A stretch of 64,000 bases of DNA from Aquiflexum gelatinilyticum (GTDB taxonomy: Bacteria > Bacteroidota > Bacteroidia > Cytophagales > Cyclobacteriaceae). The first letter of the stretch is position 1. Each line of letters opens with the position of its first letter. The notes beneath the pieces are model-generated. The model was given only the letters and a program-made list of their open reading frames with translations. It was not told where the DNA came from and searched no databases. The translations under genes were made by a program, and so were the position numbers. The DNA lies in contig NZ_JANSUY010000017.1 in the NCBI RefSeq assembly GCF_024741135.1, forward strand, positions 1 to 64,000. Reading direction: 5' to 3'. This document shows positions 18,488 through 27,955 of this stretch, in pieces.

Positions 18488-19753
18488 TTACTTTGCCGGT
18501 GGCACCAATACTTCCTTAAAAAGTGCTTCCTTGTCTCCACCATAGGTTTTTGTAATTGGGTTACCATCTCTGCCCAAACCCTCAAAAACACCTTTGTCTA
18601 CCAATTCCCAAAGGGCAAATTTTGCTTCACCTTTGAGGGTGAAAAGCCCGAAATGATTTTCTGAACCGTTAGGATTTCCGGCATCTTTCCATTGCTCATT
18701 GAAAGCTTCAAAATAAAAACAGGAAATACCTGCAGCGGATGTCCACTCACGCATGTGTTTGTAATAGAGCCCTTGCTTGTATTCGTCAGTTGCCCTTGAT
18801 CCTTCTGATCCATAAAACCCATCAGATTCAGAAGCCCAACCGGTCTCACCGATATGGATCGGTTTTTCAACCCCCAGACTTTTTACATAATTGGCGACAG
18901 AATCATACTGCATTTTGGCAAAATCTTTTGCCCTCAACATGGCTGCATCGATTTTTTCAAGATCCGACTTTTGGCTTTGGTCTTCAGGAACAAACCAAAA
19001 AGCAGGATTATAATGGGTATTATGGTAAGGATAGGTATGTAGGGAAATATAGTCTACCGCTTTGACCAGTTTAGCAAGGTCTTCGGTATGGTAGCTCGAG
19101 TCAGCACCTCCCCAGGATGAAAAATCATCGGAACAGGTAATCCATAATTCCTTTGGAAGTTTGCCTTCGGATTTCAATGATTGTAGGTGGTTTACCCATT
19201 TGAGTATGACTGAAGGTTGCACAAAATAACTGGTCGCCCATCTGACCATAGCTTCATTGCCTACTGCAAGGATCTTTACAATCTCAGGGTATTGATTGGC
19301 AAGTGCTACAGCCCTTTCGATTTCTCCCTCATTTTGTTCGCTTTCCGCATCATGGTCAGGTGTTTGATCCGTCCAGGCATTTTTACAATCTATCCAAGCA
19401 CCCAACATCACATACATTTCAAAATCAGGGTTTTCGGTTTGAAGTTCTCGGATTGCCTTGAGCAAATTTGAAGCGTGGGGAAGTTGGACATTGTAGGTTC
19501 TCAATATTCTGATACCCATTGCGGACAAAATCTTTACGTCTTCTTTAAGTTCAGCTACGGTTGGCTGTTGCTCTCTTGATTTTTGACGATACCCCTCATA
19601 AGATATAGCCATGTAATTGGGATTGCCTAAGATTTCTTTTGCTGTCACTTCTTTTTTGGTTAGTTGATTTGTCTCTTCTTTTTGTTTTGGGCTACAATAA
19701 AAACAGGTAGTTAATACTACACCTACCATGATTAATTTCAATGATTTATCCAT
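18488..19753 (-). CDS. GH17-like exported glucan hydrolase, possible lipoprotein
   Basis: 421 residues. The N-terminus has a short signal (MDKSLKLIMVGVVLTT) followed by Cys residues and SPKQKEE; neither LTTC nor CFYC is a perfect lipobox, so lipidation is likely but not certain. The barrel carries Glu167 in LAVGNEAMVRW as acid/base and Glu303 in HIGETGWASE as nucleophile, both GH17-type. FEMYVMLGAW, ISLHTYPYHNTHYNP and CFYFEAFNEQWK are further family blocks. It is more divergent than the other two GH17 domains of this operon and is the only one with an export signal, so it probably cuts beta-1,3-glucan outside the inner membrane. It lies 44 bases after the GH3 gene. Confidence 0.85.
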   Translation of the reverse strand: MDKSLKLIMVGVVLTTCFYCSPKQKEETNQLTKKEVTAKEILGNPNYMAISYEGYRQKSREQQPTVAELKEDVKILSAMGIRILRTYNVQLPHASNLLKAIRELQTENPDFEMYVMLGAWIDCKNAWTDQTPDHDAESEQNEGEIERAVALANQYPEIVKILAVGNEAMVRWATSYFVQPSVILKWVNHLQSLKSEGKLPKELWITCSDDFSSWGGADSSYHTEDLAKLVKAVDYISLHTYPYHNTHYNPAFWFVPEDQSQKSDLEKIDAAMLRAKDFAKMQYDSVANYVKSLGVEKPIHIGETGWASESDGFYGSEGSRATDEYKQGLYYKHMREWTSAAGISCFYFEAFNEQWKDAGNPNGSENHFGLFTLKGEAKFALWELVDKGVFEGLGRDGNPITKTYGGDKEALFKEVLVPPAK

Positions 19754-19797
19754 TTTATTTTCAGCTGTTTATGGTTTTACCAATTTTATTTATAAAC

Positions 19798-21543
19798 CTA
19801 TTTATTGCCTGCATACTTCAATCCAAAACCAATTGGAAAAAGCGGTTGGATTGCATTTCCCCAAAAATTGGGACCATACTTTCCTGCATAATCGTCTTCT
19901 GATTTAGGCCATGAGTGGGGAAGTTTCCCTTTAAAATCATGTTCACCGTAAAGGACCTCTGCTATACCATCACCTTCAGACCCCGGCAACCATGCCACTA
20001 CGAAGGCATCTGAATGTGCAATTTCTGAGGTGACAACCAATGGCCTCCCTGAAATTAAGATGGTTATAACTTTTATCCCTTTCTGAACATAATTATTGAT
20101 CAGCTGCCTGTGTGCTTCCGTAAGAGTCAATCGATAAGCGTTCATTTCACCACCGATATCCCCAAAAAACTCAGCGTAGGGAGTTTCGCCAACTACCACA
20201 ACCGCAACATCTGCTTCATGATTTTCACTCCCGTCCCTGTCATAGGCAACTTCTACTTTTGAAATTTTCCTAAAACCTTCCAAAATGGTAGTCGCTCCTT
20301 TGTAATTTTCTTTGGTTCCTTGCCAATTAACGGTCCAACCACCTGATTGTAACCCTGAATTGTCTGCAAATTCACCAACCACCACTATTTTGGCATCCTT
20401 CCCAAGGGGTAAGATATTTTCTCTGTTTTTTAGTAAAACCAAAGATTCGCGCACTGCTTGCCTAGCTACTTCGCGGTGCGCTTTAATACCGATTTTTTTG
20501 GTTTGTTTTTTATCCGGAAAAGGATTTTCAAACAAGCTAAGCCTGAATTTTTGTCTCAATATTCTACGCACAGCATCTTTCACTCTCTCCAATGCAACAA
20601 CACCACTTGCAAGAGCCTCTTTAAGACCATTTTGAAACCCATCCAAATCTCCATCTACAGCCATCACCATGTCTATACCGGCATTGATAATATCAGTTTC
20701 TCCAAACCTGGAGTATCCCTTCCAATCTGAAACCATGATGCCGTCAAACTTCAGTTCGCCTTTCAAAATATCAGTTATCAATTTTTTATGGGCATGCATG
20801 GACAGGCCATCCAATTGGTTAAAAGATGCCATCACCGCACCTACACCTTCCTCGACAGCTGCTTGGTAGGGTGGGAGCAACCGCTCCCGAACCTCATTCA
20901 TTGACAATGAGGTGTTTCCCCCTTCGACACCAAAATCCGTCGCCCCATCACCGATAAAATGCTTGGCGGTTGCCAAAACATTTTTGCTTTTCTTCAATGA
21001 GCCTTGGTGTCCTCGGACAGATGCCCTTGTCAATTCCACGGTTATTTCCGTGCTTTCAGAAAAAGCTTCGTAAACTCTTCCCCATTTTTCGTTGTATGGA
21101 ATGGCCACACAAGGCGAAAAGACCCAGTTAAAACCGGTTGCCTGCGCCTCCAATGCTGTAATTTCGGCAATTTGCCTGACCAAGTCAGGATTTGCTGTAG
21201 CCCCCAAACCAATATTATGTGGAAAAATCGTAGCACCTTCAAATGTGTTTTGGCCATGAATGGCATCTACGCCAAACAGCAAAGGAATTCCCAAACGCGT
21301 TGACAAAGCCTGCTTTTGTAATTCGAAAAATTTGGCTTGCCATTCAGAAGCATGCTGCCCAGGGACCGGACCCTGAGTATGGATAACTGACCCAATGAAT
21401 TTTGTCCTCACATCATCTCCTGAAATATCATCAAAATGCCTTACTTGGGTCATTTGGCCGATCATTTCGTCAACCGACATCATTGCGATCAATGATTCGA
21501 TTTTTTCCTCAATGATTTGAACATTTTTCAATTTTTTATCCAT
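19798..21543 (-). CDS. GH3-family beta-glucosidase, apparently cytoplasmic
   Basis: 581 residues with no signal peptide (starts MDKKLKNVQIIEEK). Domain 1 is the GH3 barrel: IPLLFGVDAIHGQNTFEGAT, LATAKHFIGDGATDFGV and the nucleophile Asp273 in IMVSDWKGY. Domain 2 is the alpha/beta sandwich with VARQAVRESLVLLKN and the end WPKSEDDYAG. The sequence resembles exo-acting 1,3/1,4-beta-glucosidases. Most GH3 relatives are exported; the absent signal here fits the cytoplasmic layout of this operon. It would release glucose from the oligosaccharides made by the GH17 enzymes. It lies 61 bases after the phosphorylase gene. Confidence 0.9.
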   Translation of the reverse strand: MDKKLKNVQIIEEKIESLIAMMSVDEMIGQMTQVRHFDDISGDDVRTKFIGSVIHTQGPVPGQHASEWQAKFFELQKQALSTRLGIPLLFGVDAIHGQNTFEGATIFPHNIGLGATANPDLVRQIAEITALEAQATGFNWVFSPCVAIPYNEKWGRVYEAFSESTEITVELTRASVRGHQGSLKKSKNVLATAKHFIGDGATDFGVEGGNTSLSMNEVRERLLPPYQAAVEEGVGAVMASFNQLDGLSMHAHKKLITDILKGELKFDGIMVSDWKGYSRFGETDIINAGIDMVMAVDGDLDGFQNGLKEALASGVVALERVKDAVRRILRQKFRLSLFENPFPDKKQTKKIGIKAHREVARQAVRESLVLLKNRENILPLGKDAKIVVVGEFADNSGLQSGGWTVNWQGTKENYKGATTILEGFRKISKVEVAYDRDGSENHEADVAVVVVGETPYAEFFGDIGGEMNAYRLTLTEAHRQLINNYVQKGIKVITILISGRPLVVTSEIAHSDAFVVAWLPGSEGDGIAEVLYGEHDFKGKLPHSWPKSEDDYAGKYGPNFWGNAIQPLFPIGFGLKYAGNK

Positions 21544-21604
21544 CAGTTTTTTTCAAAAGGACAAGCAAAAAGCCAAGACCAATTCAAGGATTAGGTGTTT
21601 TCTT

Positions 21605-24600
21605 TCAATCGAAGGTATTTTTATTGAAATGGGCAATTATTTGGACAATTTCTCCAGTTCGCCCAAATACATTTTTGCTCATTTCTAGGTCAAGGCTAAG
21701 ACTTTCATTTTTCGAAATGGAGCCATTTCTCATCACTACCTCTAATTGGGTGATATCCCCAAGTTTATAAATGACCGGTACCTGACAAAATGAAAATGCA
21801 AGTGATCCGGGTTCCAAATTCAGGTGCTGAAATTCAGAATTGACATCTACATAGCTAAAAGCTTTCGGTTCTGTAAGAAACTCGCCCTTTCTCAACATAG
21901 AAGGATAAAAACCGAGTTTACCATCTTTTACAAATACCCCAAGCTCCCCAAATCGGCTTAAAATATCCTCTTTTACTTGACCTGTCATACCGGGTTGCTG
22001 AACTCCTTTGCTCATTGGTGTATGGGAATATGGGTCGGTCGGGAAAGCGCCGTAAAGGGTAGGGGACTTGTGGATCCCGATCCCCTCGTTGATTTCATAA
22101 TAATGGTTCAGGAGCTGTTTGACCAATTCCTCATTTTCATTGGATTCGATTGCTCTGAGGCAACATTCCTGCACAGCCAATAAAAGCTTGGAAACCATGT
22201 GCCAATAAATCGATCCCAAACCTTCATAGCCAAAAAATGTTCCTGACCTTCCTGTAAAGGATTTATGGTTAAAAATATCCTCAAATATCTCCAAGACTTT
22301 AATTTTTTCGGACTCATTCAACCCTTTGAACCGGGTTTGATAAAGTGAATCCAATTCTTTTCGCAGGTCATTTCCATTTTTAAAACTTCCATTGAAATGG
22401 TAAGCACCTTTGACATCTCTTTCTACGATTTGGGTGTTACCTTCATCGATAAGTGTCTTCAGGATCAGTGAACTAGATATAGCTTCCTTTGGAATGTTAT
22501 TTTTTTCAAGGAATCCTTTTAAATTTTTATTTGGATAAAGGATGTAGCTGTTTTGATCAGGTCTGTAAAGGGCGCTATTTCGCATGCTCTCCAATAATTT
22601 CAAAACCTCAGCGGACGACAAGTATCCTGAACTTAAAACGGCTACTTGTCCTTCCAACATTTCGCTCAGGTAAGAGACTGAAATCTCTTGTTGATTTTCA
22701 ACCGTCATCAGGTTGTATCCATGGTAAAGGCTATCCTGTCTTTTATTGGCACGTATGGTATGTTCCAAATAGTCTAGGCTCAATCGGGTGAAAACCAGCA
22801 ACTCTTTTATTGATACAGCTTCCTTCCTGTTGCTGAATGAATGTGCATAGATTTGGGTCCTGTATTTACTTCCCGACAATCCCAAGCCATCCAAAATCCT
22901 TTTTCTATCCTTGTTGGTGAATGAATGCGTCAATATTCCTTTATTTTCCAAAAGCAAATCGGACACTTCCTTAAAAAAGGTCAACAATTCCTCAGAAATC
23001 TTGACTTCTTGGATGGATGATTTTTGAAGAAGGTTTTCAAAAAATGTCAGGAACCTTCGGAGATAATATAATGTGACCATGGATAAACCATTGCCCACCA
23101 AAGCATTGTTTGCGTCATTCCATTCAGGTCTTTGGGTGTTCATCCAAATCCCGCCCTCAGGAATAAAATTGGATATTTTTGCCAAAACTGTAGCCAAAAT
23201 CTTTTCCATGAAATTGACATGGTATATCGATCCTTGCTTATCTTTTAACAAAGCGCTGTCTGCACCTAAGGATGTCCAGGTTTCTTTGATTTTGGTATCA
23301 AGGGCATGGTCAAAATCAATGGTATCTTTGGGATTTTTTAATATCTCCTGATATTCTTTGATTTTATACGGGACATTGGCATATACAAAGTCATTGTTGT
23401 CAAAATAAGTTTCCAGCTTTCCCGGATGATGCATTTCACTGAATTCCAAGAACTTCAACAAGTAGATGATTTGATGGTCACCCCAATAACCAATGTAAGA
23501 CCAAGGGTCATCTGGTTCTATCCTTTCCCAATCAATCCCGTTTTTGGTGACACGATAAGGATTATACCCATCAAAAGTGGAGGCATTCAAAAATTTGAAA
23601 ATCATGCCATCTATGAAAAGAGGGTAGGAGTGTACCAATGCCTCCCAATTTTGAAAAATGTCCCGCCAATTTCCCTGATAATCAAGAATTTTTGACCCGT
23701 CCGATTCATTATATGTATTAATAGAAAACTGATTCCATGGTCTGCTAGGATCACCATGCCTTCGGCTAAACTTAAGGGGCAAATACTCCAAGCCTAACCT
23801 TCTGAAATCAGAATGTTCGGATTTTTTCACCAATTCCTTAAAACTGCTGAGCGTCAGTTTAGTGGGTAAGCTGTCACTGATTTTTTGCCAATAGGATAAA
23901 ACCTGTCTGTTGGTTTTGGAGAAATAATTTTCAAGATCAATTTTCTCCAAGACATAATTTTCATCGAATATCCCACCCCTCATGACATTAAAAAGGGAAT
24001 TGGCGAAATGCCGGGTATCTTTCAAAGAATCATTTGTCATTTGTATGCCATCGGCAGCGGCATTGAGTTTGATTAGCTGCTTGGTACCTGCTTCAATATC
24101 TGCGATTACTTTTTGACCAAATTGCTTGTCATTTTTTATGTTTTCTGCTATTTCAATGAGTTGGGATACGGAGTTATTTACATTGGCTACTATCAGCCAT
24201 TCCTTTTGTTTACCCGGAGAAATTGACAAATCTGCATTTAAAAAGTAAGCCCCTTTTTCAGCTTTGATATCGGTTTCTTCATGGACAGGTAGTCCTTTTC
24301 TGAAATTTTCAAGTTGCAATGCAGAAAGCAGGTACTTACAGTTTTCCAAACCAAGAGACCAGGCAATATTTGCCTTTAAAGCTTCACTTGGTTCAGGTTT
24401 ATCTACAATTATCACACTGAGTGCAAATATTCCCAGCCCACTTTCTTTATCCAATTCACTGCGCTTATATGCATCCACCAGGTTGCTTAATGAATTTTGG
24501 ACAGAACTGCCCACACCGCAGGGTACAATGTTTTGGATTCCGTCTACCAAGGAAACCTCTACCGTTTTGGTATTGTGATTGATCAGCCTGCTTTTTTTGA

Positions 24601-25045
24601 CAAAGCCATAAAGATGGCTTGTATTCCATTGGTATTGGAATGTTAAATTCAGGTCATGATTTATCTCCTCAAAGATTATTGAATTACCAAATGTGCTTTT
24701 ATATAGATTTCTCTGTGTTTTGTATTTGTCTCCGTTTCTGACAGAAAAAGGTTCCCATACCAAAAATCCGTCTTCGGTTTTTACCTGAAAAATAGATTTG
24801 GATCCTGTGATATCGGCAGACTCAGTAATTTTATCATCTGTATAGTATGGAAATAAAGCAAAATCGGAATTTTTTCTTCCGGCACTAATCCCGCCATTGC
24901 TGCTAATAAAAAGCCAATGATTGGAACTGCTGACAATACTCATAAAGAATGGCCGCATTTGATCGACATTCAGGATTTGAAAGTATGTTTGGTTGTCAAC
25001 TTCAACCATTCTCAATTCAGATTTTTCTTTTGAAACTGCCTGCAT
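21605..25045 (-). CDS. Large inverting glycoside phosphorylase (clan GH-Q; GH94/GH149/GH161-like), likely beta-1,3-oligoglucan phosphorylase
   Basis: 1146 residues, no signal peptide. The core resembles GH94-type phosphorylases: RRHGDPSRPWNQFS, NWRDIFQNWEALV, DGYNPYRVTKNGIDWE and IGYWGDHQIIYLLKFLE, then WMNTQRPEWNDANNALVG, where Asp644 in EWND is the likely general acid. A beta-sandwich domain fills residues ~25-330, and a region after ~700 ends in KSPTLYGAFPTDPYSHTP. The size is well above GH94 cellobiose phosphorylase (~800) and is nearer to the GH149/GH161 beta-1,3-glucan phosphorylases. With inorganic phosphate it would release glucose 1-phosphate. It is the first gene of the glucan operon. 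The exact family cannot be fixed by eye. Confidence 0.75.
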   Translation of the reverse strand: MQAVSKEKSELRMVEVDNQTYFQILNVDQMRPFFMSIVSSSNHWLFISSNGGISAGRKNSDFALFPYYTDDKITESADITGSKSIFQVKTEDGFLVWEPFSVRNGDKYKTQRNLYKSTFGNSIIFEEINHDLNLTFQYQWNTSHLYGFVKKSRLINHNTKTVEVSLVDGIQNIVPCGVGSSVQNSLSNLVDAYKRSELDKESGLGIFALSVIIVDKPEPSEALKANIAWSLGLENCKYLLSALQLENFRKGLPVHEETDIKAEKGAYFLNADLSISPGKQKEWLIVANVNNSVSQLIEIAENIKNDKQFGQKVIADIEAGTKQLIKLNAAADGIQMTNDSLKDTRHFANSLFNVMRGGIFDENYVLEKIDLENYFSKTNRQVLSYWQKISDSLPTKLTLSSFKELVKKSEHSDFRRLGLEYLPLKFSRRHGDPSRPWNQFSINTYNESDGSKILDYQGNWRDIFQNWEALVHSYPLFIDGMIFKFLNASTFDGYNPYRVTKNGIDWERIEPDDPWSYIGYWGDHQIIYLLKFLEFSEMHHPGKLETYFDNNDFVYANVPYKIKEYQEILKNPKDTIDFDHALDTKIKETWTSLGADSALLKDKQGSIYHVNFMEKILATVLAKISNFIPEGGIWMNTQRPEWNDANNALVGNGLSMVTLYYLRRFLTFFENLLQKSSIQEVKISEELLTFFKEVSDLLLENKGILTHSFTNKDRKRILDGLGLSGSKYRTQIYAHSFSNRKEAVSIKELLVFTRLSLDYLEHTIRANKRQDSLYHGYNLMTVENQQEISVSYLSEMLEGQVAVLSSGYLSSAEVLKLLESMRNSALYRPDQNSYILYPNKNLKGFLEKNNIPKEAISSSLILKTLIDEGNTQIVERDVKGAYHFNGSFKNGNDLRKELDSLYQTRFKGLNESEKIKVLEIFEDIFNHKSFTGRSGTFFGYEGLGSIYWHMVSKLLLAVQECCLRAIESNENEELVKQLLNHYYEINEGIGIHKSPTLYGAFPTDPYSHTPMSKGVQQPGMTGQVKEDILSRFGELGVFVKDGKLGFYPSMLRKGEFLTEPKAFSYVDVNSEFQHLNLEPGSLAFSFCQVPVIYKLGDITQLEVVMRNGSISKNESLSLDLEMSKNVFGRTGEIVQIIAHFNKNTFD

Positions 25046-25428
25046 TTGATCTTGATTTCTTTTTTCTAATTCTTGGTTGGATTGTAATTTCCGGGTCTTT
25101 ACGAAGATAATTGTATTTTATAAATTCAAAAAGATGAAATCAAGAGCAAAGGTGGTTTGTGTATTTTTGATGTAGTGGTAAAGCCGAAAAAAGACTACTT
25201 TAAATCTTTCATTTTTTTTTGAAATGGAAAAAATCAAAAGGTTTAAAGATTGAGCTGTAGGAAATAATATAATGATTTAATTTGTTATATAATTTACATT
25301 ATGTTAAATAAAAATTGAGGACCAACTTAAACTACTATTCAGAGGGATATTGAACAGAATTCACCGCCCCAATGATTCTGATTTGATTTCCTTGATTTTT
25401 TTGGTAATTAGAAGTTTCAATTGCTGAC
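25046..25428. other. Divergent intergenic region without recognisable gene
   Basis: 383 AT-rich bases between the divergent phosphorylase and SLC13 transporter genes. It must hold promoters for both directions, but I found no convincing TAnnTTTG element, operator palindrome or small gene. Confidence 0.5.
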
Positions 25429-26895
25429 ATGAACCCGAACACTACTTCACGGATCGGTATCATTCTTGGACCGGTTTTATTTCTACTGATTTTATTTTTT
25501 GTACAACCTGAGGCAATGTCTGCTGAAGCTTTGGCAATGATGGCTGTGACAGTTTGGATAGCGACTTGGTGGATTACTGAAGCGATTCCAATTGCGGCTA
25601 CAGCATTGTTGCCATTGGTACTGCTCCCAACTTTAAATGTATTGCCGATAGCTGAAACAGCTGCATCTTATTCCCATCCCATGGTCTTACTCTATATGGG
25701 CGGATTTATGATCGCAATGGCCATCGAAAAATGGAACTTGCACAAGCGGATTGCGTTGAGCATTATTTCATTTATCGGCACCGATATCCAAAAGATTATT
25801 TTAGGTTTTATGGTAGCGACTGCCTTCCTTTCCATGTGGATTTCGAATACCGCAACTTCCCTGATGATGTTGCCCATCGGCGTGGCTGTAGTGACGCAGT
25901 TGACTCCTGGTGCGGCCATCAAGGAAGTCCTTCCAAACAACCTCGGGAAAGCGCTGATGTTGGGAATTGCCTACAGCGCTTCTATAGGCGGCATGGCTAC
26001 TTTGATCGGCACGCCTACCAATATCATTTTGGCCGGTGTCATAAAAGACATGTATGGCTATGAAATCAGCTTCTCACAATGGATGCTGTACGGCTTTCCC
26101 GTTGCAGTATTGCTTTTGGCCTTTTGTTGGTTTTATTTGGTGAAATATGCCTTCCCTTTTGAAAAAGACTTTAAGATTGAAGGCGGCAAAGAAGAAATTC
26201 AACGTCAATTGGCCCTATTGGGTCCAATGACAAAGGAAGAAAAGCGGGTTGCTTGGGTTTTTGGAACAGTCAGTTTTGCATGGATCAGCAGGACATTTTT
26301 GCTTCAAGATTTGATTCCTGCCTTAGATGATACGATTATTGCGATTGCTGGTGTTTTGATATTGTTTGTACTCCCCTCTTCCAAACCGAAAACTAAACTA
26401 CTAGATTGGAAAACTGCTGAAAGCATTCCTTGGGGAATCTTGTTGCTTTTTGGTGGCGGTTTGTCTTTGGCAGAAGGATTCAAATCCACCGGATTGGCTT
26501 CTTGGATAGGCAATCAATTTGTATTCCTTGATTTTATAGCCTTTGGGTTGTTTTTGTTGGTAATCATAGCAGCAGTCAATTTCCTGACCGAGATCACTTC
26601 CAATGTCGCTACGGCTTCCATGATATTGCCGATTTTGGCGGCTGTCTCCTACTCTATGGGCGTTCATCCTTTTGGATTGATGGTCGGGGCGACGATGGCT
26701 GCGAGCTGTGCTTTTATGCTTCCTGTTGCCACACCGCCCAATGCCGTGGTCTTTGGTTCGGGTTACCTCCGGATTCCCGATATGGTCAAAGCAGGGTTGT
26801 GGATGAATATGGTTTCGATTCTTTTAATTACCCTATTTACTTATTATCTATTGCCACTGATTTGGGGGATTGATTTGAAGGATTTTCCTTTTTAG
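25429..26895 (+). CDS. SLC13/DASS family anion symporter
   Basis: 488 residues with about eleven membrane segments. The two Ser-Asn-Thr/Val motifs of the divalent anion:sodium symporter family are present: SMWISNTATSLMMLPI in the first half and EITSNVATASMILPIL in the second. LIGTPTNIILAGV and VATPPNAVVFGSG are the matching re-entrant hairpin tips. The length is standard. It should couple uptake of dicarboxylates (or sulfate) to sodium. It stands alone on the plus strand, 34 bases from the convergent tail-tube gene. The substrate is not determinable. Confidence 0.9.
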   Translation: MNPNTTSRIGIILGPVLFLLILFFVQPEAMSAEALAMMAVTVWIATWWITEAIPIAATALLPLVLLPTLNVLPIAETAASYSHPMVLLYMGGFMIAMAIEKWNLHKRIALSIISFIGTDIQKIILGFMVATAFLSMWISNTATSLMMLPIGVAVVTQLTPGAAIKEVLPNNLGKALMLGIAYSASIGGMATLIGTPTNIILAGVIKDMYGYEISFSQWMLYGFPVAVLLLAFCWFYLVKYAFPFEKDFKIEGGKEEIQRQLALLGPMTKEEKRVAWVFGTVSFAWISRTFLLQDLIPALDDTIIAIAGVLILFVLPSSKPKTKLLDWKTAESIPWGILLLFGGGLSLAEGFKSTGLASWIGNQFVFLDFIAFGLFLLVIIAAVNFLTEITSNVATASMILPILAAVSYSMGVHPFGLMVGATMAASCAFMLPVATPPNAVVFGSGYLRIPDMVKAGLWMNMVSILLITLFTYYLLPLIWGIDLKDFPF

Positions 26896-26929
26896 GGTTT
26901 TTAGAACATTCGAAAATTTGAAAAATAAT

Positions 26930-27418
26930 CTAAAAGGTTTTAGTAAACTTTCTATATTTCAAAGTCAAGGTCTCTATCGTAAATTCATTTTTCTCAGATC
27001 CTATGGCTGCAAGTTCCCAAGAAATAGGAAATACCTGTTCAAAAGACCATACGGCCAGTGGAAAATTGGCTACACCTTCATTTGCTTCTGATTTGGAAGA
27101 TACCAATCTCAAATTGATGTCGAATGGCTTGAATTCAAAATTCTCAATGGCATCCCTACACCATTTTTCAAGTTCCGTACTTTTTGTTAGGCATCTCTTG
27201 AGGACTAAGTTTTCATAATTGATGGATTTTGGAAGTTGGTGGGCAAAGAAATTGTCACCCCCTTCCCTCTTCTCCGGATTTTCCACTGTTACTTTCAATC
27301 CGGATACTTCCTGGAAAATACTTTTCATCTTTTCGTTGCCTTTCCCCAAGAAAACAACTTCAAAATAAAATACTTTTAGGGGAATATCACCTTGTTTAAA
27401 AAAACTTGTGGAATCCAT
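26930..27418 (-). CDS. Contractile injection system tube protein (gp19-like), second copy
   Basis: 162 residues of the T4 gp19/Hcp-like tube family: FYFEVVFLG at the start, then IFQEVSGLKVTVENPEKREGG, which is the conserved 'EVSGL' strand, and the end FTIETLTLKYRKFTKTF. It is more divergent than the upstream tube protein and has an extra ~12 residues, as in the Afp5-type initiator tube of extracellular contractile systems. It starts five bases after the stop of the first tube gene and is the last of three co-directional genes. No baseplate, spike, LysM or AAA+ ATPase gene follows. Confidence 0.8.
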   Translation of the reverse strand: MDSTSFFKQGDIPLKVFYFEVVFLGKGNEKMKSIFQEVSGLKVTVENPEKREGGDNFFAHQLPKSINYENLVLKRCLTKSTELEKWCRDAIENFEFKPFDINLRLVSSKSEANEGVANFPLAVWSFEQVFPISWELAAIGSEKNEFTIETLTLKYRKFTKTF

Positions 27419-27423
27419 CCTTT

Positions 27424-27876
27424 TTAACCGTTAGCAATAGTAAGCCCTTCGTGCGAAATCTCGATGGTTTCCACAGCCACTTCATTAGCATCAGATTTCA
27501 TATCCGTTGAGCTGATTTTTGTTGGCCATGCGTTGGCTAATGTCCAGGTCATGGTTGGGTTGCCCCCTTCGTCACATAGTTTGATGACCACATTTTGACG
27601 TTCGACAGTATTTATTTTGATTTTGGCATACCAATCTAAGAACTTATTGTCCTTTGCAAACACGCCCTTTTTCAATGTCACATTGTTGTTTTTGACAATT
27701 CCGGGCATATTGATGGTTGAAAAAACCGGGCTATTGCCATGTCTATATTCTATCGGCTGTGCTGTAACTTCCAATCCACTAACTTCCTGAAAAGGTACGT
27801 CTGTGGTACTTCCTAAATCTACTTTGAAGTAAAACTTGGGTAAAGGCCAATTGCTGTCTTGTTTATCTCCTGCCAT
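27424..27876 (-). CDS. Contractile injection system main tube protein (gp19-like)
   Basis: 150 residues. FYFKVDLGSTTDVPFQEVSG and then EVTAQPIEYRHGN form the diagnostic beta-barrel start of Afp1/gp19 tube proteins; VTLKKGVFAKDN and NEVAVETIEISHEGL are the later strands. Hexameric rings of this protein stack into the inner tube that the sheath drives through a target membrane. It is 79 bases downstream of the sheath gene on the same strand. The length matches eCIS tube proteins (140-155). Confidence 0.9.
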   Translation of the reverse strand: MAGDKQDSNWPLPKFYFKVDLGSTTDVPFQEVSGLEVTAQPIEYRHGNSPVFSTINMPGIVKNNNVTLKKGVFAKDNKFLDWYAKIKINTVERQNVVIKLCDEGGNPTMTWTLANAWPTKISSTDMKSDANEVAVETIEISHEGLTIANG

Positions 27877-27955
27877 GATATTAGTATTTTAAGGTTTTGA
27901 TTAAATTTTTAAATTTCGCTTTGAAGAAAAATTGATAATATCAACTTTCCAAAAA

